64,000 bases of DNA from Chitinophagales bacterium (GCA_017303455.1 JAFLBM010000012.1:94078-158077), one strand, 5' to 3'. Shown: positions 26,216-35,857, numbered from the stretch's first letter. Numbers and translations: made by a program. The notes: generated by a model not told the origin, from the letters alone.

Positions 26216-26824
26216 TCATTGTTGTTGATCGAAGATAGCAAATCCGAAACGCTTATTGAAGAAGGAGCCGGTAAAGCTTCCCACAGCCAGGCCCAGCAAG
26301 GCTCCGCCGAGCACATCAGCCGGGTAATGTACTCCCACATACACCTGTGCATAAGCAATCATTCCCGCCCATAAAAAACCAGTCCAGGCCCATTTGGGCA
26401 ATATATTCCGGAAGGTCATATAGAAAAAGGCAGCCATCCCAAAATGGTTGGCAGCATGGTTGGAGGTGAAACTATAACCACCCGAACAATTATTCACCAG
26501 CAAGCGTACCAAATGAGCGAACTCCGGGTCACGACAGGGGCGCAGCCGTTCAAAATTATGTTTGATAAGGTAGGTGCCCGTCATATCAGTGAGGGCAACG
26601 GTAACAATAAAGAATAATACCCACCAAGAGCTCTTAATGTTGAAATTCAGTGTCACAAAAAGCAACAGGAATACATACAGCGGTATCCAGGTAAGTGAAT
26701 TCCGCATCAACGGCAATACGGTATCAAAAAAAGAATTGGTCCATTCACTGTTCAGGGTGATAAAAACAGAACGGTCAATATTTACTAATTCCTGCCGGAT
26801 GTTGAGTAAGATGTGTAACAACAT
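26216..26824 (-). CDS. PAP2 family phosphatase
   Basis: 203 aa from ATG 26824, membrane-bound with about five helices. The three phosphatase motifs are present: KHNFERLRP (motif 1), SFTSNHAANHFG (motif 2) and GVHYPADVLGG (motif 3). It likely dephosphorylates lipid phosphates such as undecaprenyl pyrophosphate. The start at 26824 avoids overlap with the divergent sulfatase gene; the longer frame to 27049 has no support. Confidence 0.92.
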   Translation of the reverse strand: MLLHILLNIRQELVNIDRSVFITLNSEWTNSFFDTVLPLMRNSLTWIPLYVFLLLFVTLNFNIKSSWWVLFFIVTVALTDMTGTYLIKHNFERLRPCRDPEFAHLVRLLVNNCSGGYSFTSNHAANHFGMAAFFYMTFRNILPKWAWTGFLWAGMIAYAQVYVGVHYPADVLGGALLGLAVGSFTGSFFNKRFGFAIFDQQQ

Positions 26825-26855
26825 GACTGCAAAAGTAGTCATAGTTGCCAAGCCT

Positions 26856-26886
26856 GCCTGCAACTGTTCAAAAATCAGTTGCAGGC
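26856..26886. repeat. Strong hairpin in a divergent promoter region
   Basis: GCCTGCAACTG pairs perfectly with CAGTTGCAGGC (26856-26866 and 26876-26886) across a nine-base A/T-rich loop. It sits between the divergent PAP2 and sulfatase starts, so it is not an ordinary terminator position. It could be an operator or a 5'-UTR structure. Confidence 0.5.
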
Positions 26887-26954
26887 GGTATTGCTGGTAC
26901 CGTTTAAATTGACTTTTTTTGTGGTCCTTCCGGAATTGCTGAAGGCCTTTACCA

Positions 26955-28928
26955 ATGCTGACAAGATACAAGATACCAAAGACCATTCTCTGGGTAGCCA
27001 ACCTGCTGGTTATCTTTTTGGTCATATTCACCTTGTTCCGGCTGGCCACTTATTTCGCCTTTAAACCGAAAGGGCTTTCGTTTACCGACCTGTTGCCCTC
27101 ATTCGGGATGGGTATCCGGTATGACCTGCGCTGGATAGCAATCATTTTATTACCGGTCATTGTATTCAGCCTCTCACCAAAATTGTCTCCTTTTTATTCA
27201 GCACGGAATAAAAAATGCTGGTCCTGGTACCTGGCGGTTGTCACTTTTATCGTGTTTCTTTTTTTTGCGGCCGACTTTGGTAATTTCTCCTATAATAAAA
27301 CCAGATTAGATGCCGGTGCCATGAACTTTGCCGAAGACCCAGGCATATCCATGAAGATGATGTTCCAGACCTACCCGATGGTATGGATGATACTCGGTTT
27401 AGTAGTGGCCGTTTTATTATTCCGCTGGATGTACCAGCAAAGTCACTGGCGGGTCATCAACCGCACCGATGGCAAAGGCATTCCGTACAGGCGAAAGTAT
27501 TTTATCATCACGGCTCTCCTGTTTGTTGGGCTGATCTATGGCAGTTTCACCTGGCCTCCATTGGGAAGAAATGATAGTTTCAGGTTCCGGGATAGTTTTA
27601 AATCCTATGTGGCCATCAACCCGCTGCAGAATTTTTTCAGCACCCTGCACCTGCGCCGCCCGGAATTTCATGAGCAAAAAGCAAGAGCTGCTTTTCCCTT
27701 AATGGCGGAGATGATGCAATTGCCGCCATCAAAAAACTTTACTTACCGCAGGGAGATCCAGCCGGGCAGCCATGCACTGGAAAGTCGCCCCAATATTGTG
27801 TTGGTGCAATGCGAATCCTTCAGCATGTACAAAAGCAGTATGAGTGGCAACCCGCTGAACACAACGCCTTATTTTGATTCACTCTGCCGGAAGGGTATTT
27901 TCTTTGAACGTTGTTTCACCCCGCATTTCTCCACGGCAAGAGGTTTGTTTGCTACGTTGTTTGGGATACCCGATGCACAGTTATTCAAATTCTCCAGCCG
28001 TAACCCGATGGCTTTGCAGCAGCATACCATCATTGATAATTTTACCGGCTATGACAAGCATTATTTTCTCGGCGGCAGCCCGGAGTTCAACAACTTTGAA
28101 GGTCTGCTGAAAAATATTGATGACCTGCAGATGCATACCGAGGAAAGTTTTACATCACCAAAGGTCAATGTATGGGGCATCAGTGATAAGGATCTCTTCC
28201 TGGAAGCCAATAAGGTCTTTAAAAATCAAATCAAACCCTTTTTTGGATATATACAGACCTCCAATAATCACCGGCCCTTTATGATACCGGCGGCTGATTC
28301 TGCGTTTAAGAAAATCGTGGTGGATGATATCACCTTAAAGAAATACGGCTTTGAATCGCTGGATGAATTCAATACGTTCCGCTACTCCGATTATTGCATT
28401 CAGCAATTCCTGCAAGCTGCACAACAGGAACCGTATTTCAACAATACCATTTTTGTTTTTATTGGTGATCATGGCGTGGCAGGAGATGCATCCGCAATGT
28501 ATCCCGCTGCCTGGACCGACCAGCGGCTCACGGATGAACATGTGCCCTTACTTTTTTATGCCCCTGCTTTATTACAACCGCAGCGGAGATCAGAAGTGGT
28601 ATCGCAGATCGATGTGCTGCCTACGATTGCCGGTATGATTCAGCAACCTTATGTGAATACCACCCTGGGCCGTGACCTTCTTGACCCCAATAAGAAATAC
28701 AATTTTGCATTTATCACCAATACGGCCGGGCAAATTGGGATGGTGACCGATGATTTTTATTTTTTTAAACACCTTGAGTTTCCCGAAGAACAATTGGTAC
28801 CCGTTCGCTACAGCGCCAGCCGCTTCAGCAAAGCACAGCAGGATTCCATCCGGCAACAACTTTCCACCTTCACCACGGCTTTCTTTGAAACGGCCCGTTA
28901 TCTAATTATGAATAATAAGAAGGATTAG
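26955..28928 (+). CDS. LTA-synthase-like sulfatase/phosphoglycerol transferase family protein
   Basis: 657 aa. About five N-terminal membrane helices (residues 10-205) precede a periplasmic alkaline-phosphatase-superfamily domain beginning PNIVLVQCESFSMYKSS. The likely nucleophile region is FSTARGLFATLFG. Metal-site segments include FVFIGDHGVAGDA and DEHVPLLFYAP. The family transfers phosphoglycerol or phosphoethanolamine groups to envelope glycans. As Bacteroidota lack teichoic acid, the substrate is probably a lipid or polysaccharide head group. It is divergent from the PAP2 gene. Confidence 0.9.
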   Translation: MLTRYKIPKTILWVANLLVIFLVIFTLFRLATYFAFKPKGLSFTDLLPSFGMGIRYDLRWIAIILLPVIVFSLSPKLSPFYSARNKKCWSWYLAVVTFIVFLFFAADFGNFSYNKTRLDAGAMNFAEDPGISMKMMFQTYPMVWMILGLVVAVLLFRWMYQQSHWRVINRTDGKGIPYRRKYFIITALLFVGLIYGSFTWPPLGRNDSFRFRDSFKSYVAINPLQNFFSTLHLRRPEFHEQKARAAFPLMAEMMQLPPSKNFTYRREIQPGSHALESRPNIVLVQCESFSMYKSSMSGNPLNTTPYFDSLCRKGIFFERCFTPHFSTARGLFATLFGIPDAQLFKFSSRNPMALQQHTIIDNFTGYDKHYFLGGSPEFNNFEGLLKNIDDLQMHTEESFTSPKVNVWGISDKDLFLEANKVFKNQIKPFFGYIQTSNNHRPFMIPAADSAFKKIVVDDITLKKYGFESLDEFNTFRYSDYCIQQFLQAAQQEPYFNNTIFVFIGDHGVAGDASAMYPAAWTDQRLTDEHVPLLFYAPALLQPQRRSEVVSQIDVLPTIAGMIQQPYVNTTLGRDLLDPNKKYNFAFITNTAGQIGMVTDDFYFFKHLEFPEEQLVPVRYSASRFSKAQQDSIRQQLSTFTTAFFETARYLIMNNKKD

Positions 28929-28994
28929 GGAGAATTGGTAACAGGCAATTTGCAATGAGCAATTGGCTGGCTTCTTAACCTCAAATTTCAAACC

Positions 28995-29032
28995 CGCCTG
29001 CCATGCCTTCGGCAGGTAGACCGGCAGGCAGG
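28995..29032. repeat. Compound CCTGCC/GGCAGG hairpin
   Basis: GCCTGCC-ATGCCTTC-GGCAGG followed by TAGACCGGCAGGCAGGC forms alternative stems. It lies between convergent genes (sulfatase, methyltransferase) and may terminate both. It is the same family as at 6532 and 40198. Confidence 0.75.
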
Positions 29033-29043
29033 CCTCAAACGTA

Positions 29044-29781
29044 TTATTTCCCTGCAACAATGATAAGTCTTGCTGTTTTTCTCACATCATAACTGTTGAA
29101 GTCATAATCCCCAAACACTTCCTGCACCTGTAATCCCTGGAAACTGAGCATATCTGTAAAATCGCCTAAGGAGAACTTCGCCACTTTTTCAGTGTAGACT
29201 AATGGTTCTTTTAGTGTTGTATCTGTAACAGTGATCTTTTTATAAAAATGCGTTTCATCATCCCAGCGGTGAATAGAATAATGAGTGCCGTCGATCTCTT
29301 TCTCTTCCCGGTGTACGAGTCGTTCTTCTGCATAATGCACATTCAGGTAATCAATCACCAGCCGGCCGCCTTTTTTCAAACTTTGGGCAATGGTGCGGAT
29401 GGCATCATCATGTTCCCTTCTTGTTTTGAAATAACCAAAGCTGGTAAAGAAATTGAAAACACAATCAAAATAGTTGGCATAAAAAGGCAACCGCATATCA
29501 TGCACAAAAAAATCCAGGTGGTCATTCTCAAATTGCCGGGCATAGTCAATGCTGTCTGCTGAAATATCAATGCCGGTAACCGTATAACCCAGGGAAGCTA
29601 ATGTTTTGCTATGCCTGCCCTTGCCGCAGGCCACATCCAGCATACGGCTTCCCGGTGCCGGCTGCAGGTGCTGAACCAGTTTTTTGATAAAAGCTTCTGC
29701 TTCCAGCTCATCCCGGTCAAAATAGAGTTTATGGTAGAAGGGGGAATTGAACCAGTCTTTGTACCAGGCCTGTCCGGGCAT
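29044..29781 (-). CDS. Class I SAM-dependent methyltransferase
   Basis: 245 aa cytosolic protein. Motif I is MLDVACGKGRHSKTLA (near residue 47), motif II DISADSIDYARQF, and motif IV reads FDCVFNFFTSFGYFKT. The N-terminal WYKDWFNSPFYHKLYFDRDE is typical of a Bacteroidota subgroup often annotated as class I methyltransferase or UbiE-like. The substrate is unknown. It is convergent with the sulfatase gene and divergent from glmM. Confidence 0.9.
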   Translation of the reverse strand: MPGQAWYKDWFNSPFYHKLYFDRDELEAEAFIKKLVQHLQPAPGSRMLDVACGKGRHSKTLASLGYTVTGIDISADSIDYARQFENDHLDFFVHDMRLPFYANYFDCVFNFFTSFGYFKTRREHDDAIRTIAQSLKKGGRLVIDYLNVHYAEERLVHREEKEIDGTHYSIHRWDDETHFYKKITVTDTTLKEPLVYTEKVAKFSLGDFTDMLSFQGLQVQEVFGDYDFNSYDVRKTARLIIVAGK

Positions 29782-29871
29782 ATATAAGTTTCCGCAAATG
29801 TAGTATCAACAATCAAGAACTGTTGAATTTGAAAACCGTATTTTTGCAGCCCTTAATCAAAAAACTGAACT

Positions 29872-31251
29872 GTGGCGTTAATCAAAAGTATATCCGGTAT
29901 TAGAGGAACGATTGGCGGAAAGCCGGGTGATAACCTTACTCCTGTTGATATTGTAAAATTTGCTGCGGCTTACGGCACCATTATTACGGAAGGGAAAACC
30001 AGTGCCAGGATCGTTATCGGCCGTGATGGCCGCATCAGCGGGGAGATGGTGCAGCAGCTTGTGGTCAATACCCTGACAGCTTTGGGTATTGATGTGATCG
30101 ACCTGGGTCTTTCCACCACACCCACGGTGGAAGTGGCAGTAAAAATGGAAAAGGCAGATGGCGGCATCATCTTAACCGCCAGCCATAATCCAAAAGAATG
30201 GAATGCGCTGAAATTACTCAACAGCGAAGGCGAATTCATTTCTGCTGAAATTGGGGCACAGGTATTGGAACTGGCGGCCAATGAAGATTTTTCTTTTGCT
30301 GCAGTGGATAAACTGGGGACAGTAACCATCAATAACAGTTATCTCGAAAAACATATTGAAACGGTAGTGAATTACCCGCTGGTGAATGCCAAAGCGATCG
30401 CCAAACAACATTTCAAAGTGGTGGTGGATGCCATCAATTCCACCGGGGCTATTTATGTACCGGCCTTATTAAGGGCATTGGGGGTAAAAGATATTGTGGT
30501 GCTGAACGGGGAAGTGAACGGCAAATTTGCGCATAACCCGGAACCATTACCCGAACATCTTTCCCAACTCAGCAGCGAAGTGGTGCAGCAAAAAGCCCAT
30601 CTCGGTATTGCCGTGGACCCGGATGTGGATCGTTTATGTTTTGTGAATGAGGACGGAAGTTTATTTGGTGAAGAATTTACCCTGGTGGCCATCGCTGATT
30701 ATGTATTGAGCAAAAGAAAAGGCAATACGGTCAGTAATATGAGCAGCACCAAAGCGCTGAAAGAAATTACCCTGAAGCAGGGTGGTGAATATTTTCCTTC
30801 CGCCGTGGGAGAGGTGAACGTGGTAAAGAAAATGAAAGAAGTGAATGCGGTAATTGGCGGCGAAGGCAATGGCGGCATCATCGTTCCTGATTTTCATTAC
30901 GGCCGTGATGCACTCATTGGTATTGGATTGTTTTTAAGCCACCTGGCTGATTGTAAGAAAGGAATGAAATCGCTCCGCAGCAGCTATCCTGATTATTTTA
31001 TCTCCAAGAATAAAATTGAATTGCAAAAAGGGGTGGATGTAAAACCCATCTTTGAAAAGATCAAAGAGAAATATGCCCGCAACCCGATCAATACCGAAGA
31101 CGGGCTGAAGATCGAATTTGATAACGACTGGGTACACCTGCGTACTTCCAATACAGAACCTATCATCCGCATTTACTCCGAAAGTGATTTTGAAACCAAG
31201 GCGGCAAATATTGCGATGCAACTGATGAGGGATATTAAGGAGTTTAGTTAA
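29872..31251 (+). CDS. glmM: Phosphoglucosamine mutase (alpha-D-phosphohexomutase family)
   Basis: 459 aa; converts glucosamine-6-phosphate to glucosamine-1-phosphate for peptidoglycan and LPS precursors. The phosphoserine site is TASHNP (Ser104), the Mg2+ loop is DPDVDR (Asp249, Asp251, Asp253), the sugar-binding loop GGEGNGG lies near residue 334, and the phosphate-binding region is RTSNTEPIIRIYSES. The start is GTG at 29872; MALIKSISGIRGTIGG matches the family. TATTTTTG at 29839-29846 is a plausible -7 box, which would give a very short leader. Some relatives are phosphomannomutases, but the length and start favour GlmM. Confidence 0.92.
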   Translation: MALIKSISGIRGTIGGKPGDNLTPVDIVKFAAAYGTIITEGKTSARIVIGRDGRISGEMVQQLVVNTLTALGIDVIDLGLSTTPTVEVAVKMEKADGGIILTASHNPKEWNALKLLNSEGEFISAEIGAQVLELAANEDFSFAAVDKLGTVTINNSYLEKHIETVVNYPLVNAKAIAKQHFKVVVDAINSTGAIYVPALLRALGVKDIVVLNGEVNGKFAHNPEPLPEHLSQLSSEVVQQKAHLGIAVDPDVDRLCFVNEDGSLFGEEFTLVAIADYVLSKRKGNTVSNMSSTKALKEITLKQGGEYFPSAVGEVNVVKKMKEVNAVIGGEGNGGIIVPDFHYGRDALIGIGLFLSHLADCKKGMKSLRSSYPDYFISKNKIELQKGVDVKPIFEKIKEKYARNPINTEDGLKIEFDNDWVHLRTSNTEPIIRIYSESDFETKAANIAMQLMRDIKEFS

Positions 31252-31277
31252 TAAGCATATCTGCTCCAAGCTACTGA

Positions 31278-33503
31278 TCAAATCAATTGATCAGGCGTCA
31301 CCGGCAATTGCCGTATCCTTTTCCCGGTGGCATTATACACCGCATTGGTGATGGCAGGAGCCACACCCACTAAGGCGATTTCGCCGATGCCTTTGGCTCC
31401 TGTCGGGCTGATGATATTGTCGGGCTTGTTCACAAACAATACATCCACCGGCGGCACATCGGCATGCACCGGCACATGGTAGTCCACGAAATTGCTGTTG
31501 ATATAACGGCCATAGCGGTGATCCATTAATGTTTCTTCAGTCATCGCCATACCAATACCGCCCACCGCACCACCCACCATCTGGCTGCGGGCCGTTTTTT
31601 CACTGATAATCTTCCCGGCATCGGCGACGGATACGATATGTTTCAGTTTGATCACACCGGTTACCGGGTGCACCTGCAGTTTCACAAAATGCACCGAGAA
31701 AGAATTGGCCACATATTTATCCCGCTGCGCAAAACCCGTGGATGTTTTGGAAACCTGCAGTTCGGGTTTACTGCTCTGTTTCAACAGATCAGTAAAATGA
31801 ATAGCTGCTGCTGCATTCGAGGCAGCAACCAGTTTGCCATTTTCATAGCTGATATCTTCTGCTTTCAGGTTTTTAAAAGCTGCTATATTCTCGATCGCCA
31901 TTTCTTTAAGACTTTGTTTCAGTGCATCACAAACAGCAATAACAGCAGTACCAACCGTAGTGGCTGAACCCGATCCGCCTTGTGTGGGTCCGCTGGGAAA
32001 ATCAGTATCACCCAGTTCAAACCTTACTTTGTTATCATCCAATCCCATTTGTTCACTCCCGATCTTTACCATCGCCGTGGAAGTACCCGGCCCCATATCG
32101 CTGACAGCACTTTGCAGTAACAGGGAACCATCCTGTTTTAAAATCCCTTTGGCTGTGGCACCACCACGACCGGCACCAAATACACCCACCGCCATTCCAT
32201 AGCCCACCAGCATACCGTCTTCTTTCAATGAACCCGGAACTGAAGGCCGGTTATTCCACCCGATTTTTTCTCTGCCCAGTGCATAACATTCTTTCAGGTA
32301 CTTGGTCGTCCAGGGCAGTTTGCTTTGCGGGTGTACTTCTGCATTATTGATGATGCGCAGCTCAATAGGATCAATATTTAATTGATAGCTCAGTTCATCC
32401 AGTGCACTTTCCAATCCAAAACAACCCGAGGCTGGTCCGGGTCCCCGCATCCAGGTTGGCGTATTGATATGCAGCGGTAAAATTTTATAATCCGTATTCA
32501 CATTCGGGCAGTCATATAAGAACTGTGAAACATTCACAATGCCTTCGGTAAAATCTTCATACACGGAAGTATTGCTTACGGCCTGGTGGGTGATGCCGTA
32601 TAATTTTCCCTCTTTCGAGGCACCGATACCGATCTTCTGCCAGCTATAAGGACGATAGCCCACCATCGTAAACATTTGTTCCCTGTTGAGTGTAAGTTTC
32701 ACGGGCCGCTTTAATTTTCTCGCTGCGATCACGGCTGCATGCACATGCGGCCAGCTTCTTAAACCACTTCCAAATGCACCACCCACAAATTCAGTGATCA
32801 CTTTCACATTCTTCTCCTCCAGCTCAAACATTCTTGCCAGTTCGCCCTGCACTCCCTTTGGTCCCTGCGATTTATCATATACGGTTAACTTGTTATCCCC
32901 TTCCCATACCGCGGTAGTGGCATGCATCTCCATCGGGTTATGCGTTTCGATGGGAATGGTATATTCTTCTTCCAGTTTCACAGGGGCATTTTTCCAGGCA
33001 TCTTTCTCATTGCGCAGGAATTCCCCCCGGTTCTTTAAAAGCTTTCCGTTGAATTTATTTTTTTCAAAATCAGTTTCCGGAACTTCTTTATCATATTCCA
33101 CTTTTACCAGCGATGCGGCATATACAGCTCTTTCAAAAGTATCAGCCACTACTAAGGCAATCGGCTGGCCATTACTCAGCACCAGGTTATTGAAAAAAAC
33201 TTTATGCCCGGTATAATCTCTTGCATTCGGATTCTTTGTTCTGTCGGCGGGTTTGTAACCGGGTACAGCGGGGCAATTGAGATAATAAATAATATCAATC
33301 ACACCGGCTGCATTTTTAGCAGCAGCGAGGTACATATTTTTGATCACCCCTTTTGCGATCGTACTGCTCACAAAAACACCATAGGCCAGTCCCGGCAATT
33401 GATGTTCGGCGGTAAATTTCGCTTTACCGGTAACCTTTGCTAATCCATCCACCCGGTCATCATCTGCAAAGGGAGGTATATCGTATAAATTATTTTTATC
33501 CAT
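31278..33503 (-). CDS. paoC: Aldehyde oxidoreductase molybdenum-binding subunit (PaoC-like)
   Basis: 741 aa xanthine-oxidase-family large subunit; binds the molybdopterin cofactor and oxidises aldehydes or related substrates. It has GKAKFTAEHQLPGLAYGVFV near the start, the GGAFGSG cofactor loop near residue 242, and the base-catalysis Glu region AKGIGEIALVG near the end. There is no signal peptide, so export would be by hitch-hiking with the Tat-signal subunit. It is the third gene of a three-gene operon and similar in length to E. coli PaoC (about 730 aa). Confidence 0.88.
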   Translation of the reverse strand: MDKNNLYDIPPFADDDRVDGLAKVTGKAKFTAEHQLPGLAYGVFVSSTIAKGVIKNMYLAAAKNAAGVIDIIYYLNCPAVPGYKPADRTKNPNARDYTGHKVFFNNLVLSNGQPIALVVADTFERAVYAASLVKVEYDKEVPETDFEKNKFNGKLLKNRGEFLRNEKDAWKNAPVKLEEEYTIPIETHNPMEMHATTAVWEGDNKLTVYDKSQGPKGVQGELARMFELEEKNVKVITEFVGGAFGSGLRSWPHVHAAVIAARKLKRPVKLTLNREQMFTMVGYRPYSWQKIGIGASKEGKLYGITHQAVSNTSVYEDFTEGIVNVSQFLYDCPNVNTDYKILPLHINTPTWMRGPGPASGCFGLESALDELSYQLNIDPIELRIINNAEVHPQSKLPWTTKYLKECYALGREKIGWNNRPSVPGSLKEDGMLVGYGMAVGVFGAGRGGATAKGILKQDGSLLLQSAVSDMGPGTSTAMVKIGSEQMGLDDNKVRFELGDTDFPSGPTQGGSGSATTVGTAVIAVCDALKQSLKEMAIENIAAFKNLKAEDISYENGKLVAASNAAAAIHFTDLLKQSSKPELQVSKTSTGFAQRDKYVANSFSVHFVKLQVHPVTGVIKLKHIVSVADAGKIISEKTARSQMVGGAVGGIGMAMTEETLMDHRYGRYINSNFVDYHVPVHADVPPVDVLFVNKPDNIISPTGAKGIGEIALVGVAPAITNAVYNATGKRIRQLPVTPDQLI

Positions 33504-33544
33504 AGAAAATGCTTGAAGGATTTGAATAGTTACTGCTAAATGAA

Positions 33545-34519
33545 TCAGCTCGTTGCTTTGGTCAATGCTTCAATGATAGCCGCCTTGCCCAGTTTGATCT
33601 TGTATTGATTGTGGGTATATGTTTTGGCACCGGTCATTGCCATAGCTGCTGCTTCCGTAAATAGTTCCTTACTGATCGGTTTACCGCTCACCAATTTTTC
33701 CACTTCAAACAACCGCCAGGGTTTATGTGCCACACCACCCATCGCCATCGCTGCTGACCGGATCATGCCGTCTTTTACATCTAATGCCACGGCAACAGAT
33801 ACCAAAGCAAAGGCATAGGATAAACGGTCACGGACTTTCAGGTAATAGGCTTTATTAAAAGTATTGGTGGGTATAGATACGGCGGTGATCAGTTCACCCA
33901 CCTGTAAATTATTATCCAATTGCGGCGTATCTCCCGGCAGCCGGTGGAAATCAGCAAAGGGAATTTTTCTTGTACCCTTAGTTCCGCTCACTTGTACGGT
34001 TGCATTCAGTGCCGCTAATGCCACACACATATCGCTGGGGTGAACAGCAATACATTGTTCACTGGCACCAAAAATCGCATGCATCCTGTTATATCCTTCT
34101 ACTGCACTGCAACCGGTTCCCGGGTTTCTTTTATTGCAGGGCATCGTGGTATCGTAGAAATAGGAACAACGGGTACGCTGCATAATATTACCACCCACCG
34201 TTGCCATATTGCGCAGTTGTGCAGAAGCACCGGCATTCAATGCCATGGCCAGCAGCGGATATTTTGTTTTCACTGTTTCATGGTCTGCGGCAACACTGTT
34301 TGGCACTAAGGCACCAATACTTAATCCCTTTGCAGTAAGGCTGATCTCTTTTAACGGCAGTGCATTGATATCAATCAGCCGTTCCGGTGCCGTGATCCCT
34401 TTTTTCATCAGGTCAACCAGGTTGGTGCCGCCGGCAATAAACTGCGAGGCTCCATTTTTTATTCTTGCTTCTGAAGCCGCTTTGGCGGAATTGGCTTTTA
34501 CGTATTCAAAGTTGATCAT
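33545..34519 (-). CDS. paoB: Aldehyde oxidoreductase FAD subunit with extra Fe-S cysteines (PaoB-like)
   Basis: 324 aa from ATG 34519 (MINFEYVKANS). FAD-binding motifs are IAGGTNLVDLMKKG (near 28) and MATVGGN (near 105). Four cysteines (118, 128, 137, 156) in RTRCSYFYDTTMPC...GTGC...EQC match the extra 4Fe-4S cluster insertion known from E. coli PaoB. The start overlaps the upstream gene stop by ATGA (34516-34519), so translation is coupled. Longer upstream codons in this frame belong to the previous gene. Confidence 0.88.
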   Translation of the reverse strand: MINFEYVKANSAKAASEARIKNGASQFIAGGTNLVDLMKKGITAPERLIDINALPLKEISLTAKGLSIGALVPNSVAADHETVKTKYPLLAMALNAGASAQLRNMATVGGNIMQRTRCSYFYDTTMPCNKRNPGTGCSAVEGYNRMHAIFGASEQCIAVHPSDMCVALAALNATVQVSGTKGTRKIPFADFHRLPGDTPQLDNNLQVGELITAVSIPTNTFNKAYYLKVRDRLSYAFALVSVAVALDVKDGMIRSAAMAMGGVAHKPWRLFEVEKLVSGKPISKELFTEAAAMAMTGAKTYTHNQYKIKLGKAAIIEALTKATS

Positions 34520-35133
34520 AGCTTTTGCCCTCCTTGTTTTACTTCCATGATCGCATCCACAATATTGGGATAAGCACCGCAGCGGCAGATATTCCCACTC
34601 ATATATTCCCGGATATCTTCCGCACTGCTGGCATGGCCTTCCCGGATACAACCGATTGCCGACATGATCTGCCCCGGCGTGCAATAGCCACACTGGAAAC
34701 CATCATGCTTCATAAATGCTTCCTGCATGGGATGCAGTTGTTCGCCGTTGGCAAGTCCTTCAATCGTGGTGATCTTTTTTCCCTGGTTCATCACTGCCAG
34801 TGATAAACAGGAGTTGATCCGTTTACCATCCACATGCACCGTGCAGCAACCGCATTGCCCATGATCACAACCTTTCTTGGTACCGGTCAGTCCCAGTTGT
34901 TCCCGCAACAGGTCCAGTAAAGTAACCCGGGGTTCAACCATCAGGTTCTGCAACTGCCCGTTAATTTCCAGTTGCAAAGGCAGTTTTTCAAAATACGCAT
35001 TGATCTTTTCTTCGTTTTCTGCCGCCTTTACCAATAAAGGGGAAGCAGTGGCCAACGCAGCCAGTGCGGTGGATTGTTTCAGAAAGGAACGCCGGCTTTC
35101 CTGCGGGCAATGATGTTGTTCTTCCATGTGCAT
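34516..35133 (-). CDS. paoA: Aldehyde oxidoreductase 2Fe-2S subunit with Tat signal (PaoA-like)
   Basis: 205 aa. The twin-arginine signal SRRSFLKQS (Arg14-Arg15) and hydrophobic stretch predict folded export to the periplasm. The plant-type 2Fe-2S cluster has Cys89, 94, 97 and 109 (GCDHGQCGCC); the second has Cys148, 151, 183 and 185 (CGYCTPG...CRC). It transfers electrons from the Mo/FAD subunits. It is the first gene of the paoA-paoB-paoC-like operon. A PaoD/XdhC-type maturation factor is not adjacent and must lie elsewhere. Confidence 0.9.
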   Translation of the reverse strand: MHMEEQHHCPQESRRSFLKQSTALAALATASPLLVKAAENEEKINAYFEKLPLQLEINGQLQNLMVEPRVTLLDLLREQLGLTGTKKGCDHGQCGCCTVHVDGKRINSCLSLAVMNQGKKITTIEGLANGEQLHPMQEAFMKHDGFQCGYCTPGQIMSAIGCIREGHASSAEDIREYMSGNICRCGAYPNIVDAIMEVKQGGQKL

Positions 35134-35271
35134 AACAGAATTATATCTTTCTAAGTTAAAGTTTCCGGGGAAGGAAGAAAAATAAATATGCGCTGCGGCA
35201 AACCTGTACAGGTTTACAGGCGATAAGAGTAAACCCGGTAGTACCGGCCCGAATAATTATATTAGCATACC

Positions 35272-35706
35272 ATGCGCCAACTGCTATTGTTATCAACAGT
35301 TATTTTTTGGATATCCTGTTCCATCAGCAGTGAATTCAGTAAGAAGAAATTTTCTTTTTACCGCTTCGATAAGCCCCGGGAGATTGCCATCAAAGCTCCC
35401 AAAGGTTTCCTGAAAGAACAGGTAAAAGTGGGGGAGTTTGGCAAAGAACAGTTCTATACTTATAAAGATGGTTCCTTACTCTATATCGGCCTGAATATGA
35501 CCTGGCTTTCCGACAACCAGTCACGGAGAAATGTATCCATTCCTGATAGTGTCCGCAGCCGGTCCGGCATCTATAAAGGCATTGATAAAAAGGGGCTGCA
35601 TTGGAAAGAGATCCATTTCGAAACATTTATACTCGGTTACAGCTATGTGCCACCCGGCCGGCTGGAATTATTTGAACAAGCCGTCAACTCCATTCGTTTC
35701 AGGTAG
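35272..35706 (+). CDS. Small exported hypothetical protein, probable lipoprotein
   Basis: 144 aa. The N-terminus MRQLLLLSTVIFWISCS has a lipobox-like WISC (Cys16). The mature part is basic and strand-rich (KKKFSFYRFDKPREIAIKAP) and ends ELFEQAVNSIRFR. No family was recognised. It stands alone between the aldehyde oxidoreductase operon and the desulfurase gene. Confidence 0.72.
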   Translation: MRQLLLLSTVIFWISCSISSEFSKKKFSFYRFDKPREIAIKAPKGFLKEQVKVGEFGKEQFYTYKDGSLLYIGLNMTWLSDNQSRRNVSIPDSVRSRSGIYKGIDKKGLHWKEIHFETFILGYSYVPPGRLELFEQAVNSIRFR

Positions 35707-35742
35707 CAGCAGTCTTCTATTCCTGTATCACTACTACCGGTG

Positions 35743-35773
35743 ATTTCGCTTCATCACCGATTACTTATCTTTG
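35743..35773 (+). promoter_or_regulatory. Possible promoter for the cysteine desulfurase gene
   Basis: TATCTTTG (35766-35773) fits the Bacteroidota -7 consensus, with TTTC about 18 bp upstream as a weak -33 box. The transcript would have an 80-nt leader containing a tandem CCTTG phrase (35809-35850: CTTGAACCTTGTGCCTTG and on). Confidence 0.4.
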
Positions 35774-35857
35774 CTGCTCTTTTTAAAAAAAGGAACACCG
35801 CTCTTGAACCTTGTGCCTTGTACCTTGAGCCTTGTTCCTTACACCTGAATCGTTTAT

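Noticed and set aside
26216..27049. Longer PAP2 protein starting at 27049
   Set aside because: The extra 75 codons overlap the divergent sulfatase gene and show no PAP2 similarity; MLLHILLNIRQEL at 26824 is the natural start.
33545..34693. Longer FAD subunit starting at 34693
   Set aside because: The upstream codons are the sulfur-cluster subunit read in another frame; the ATGA overlap at 34516-34519 gives the right start.
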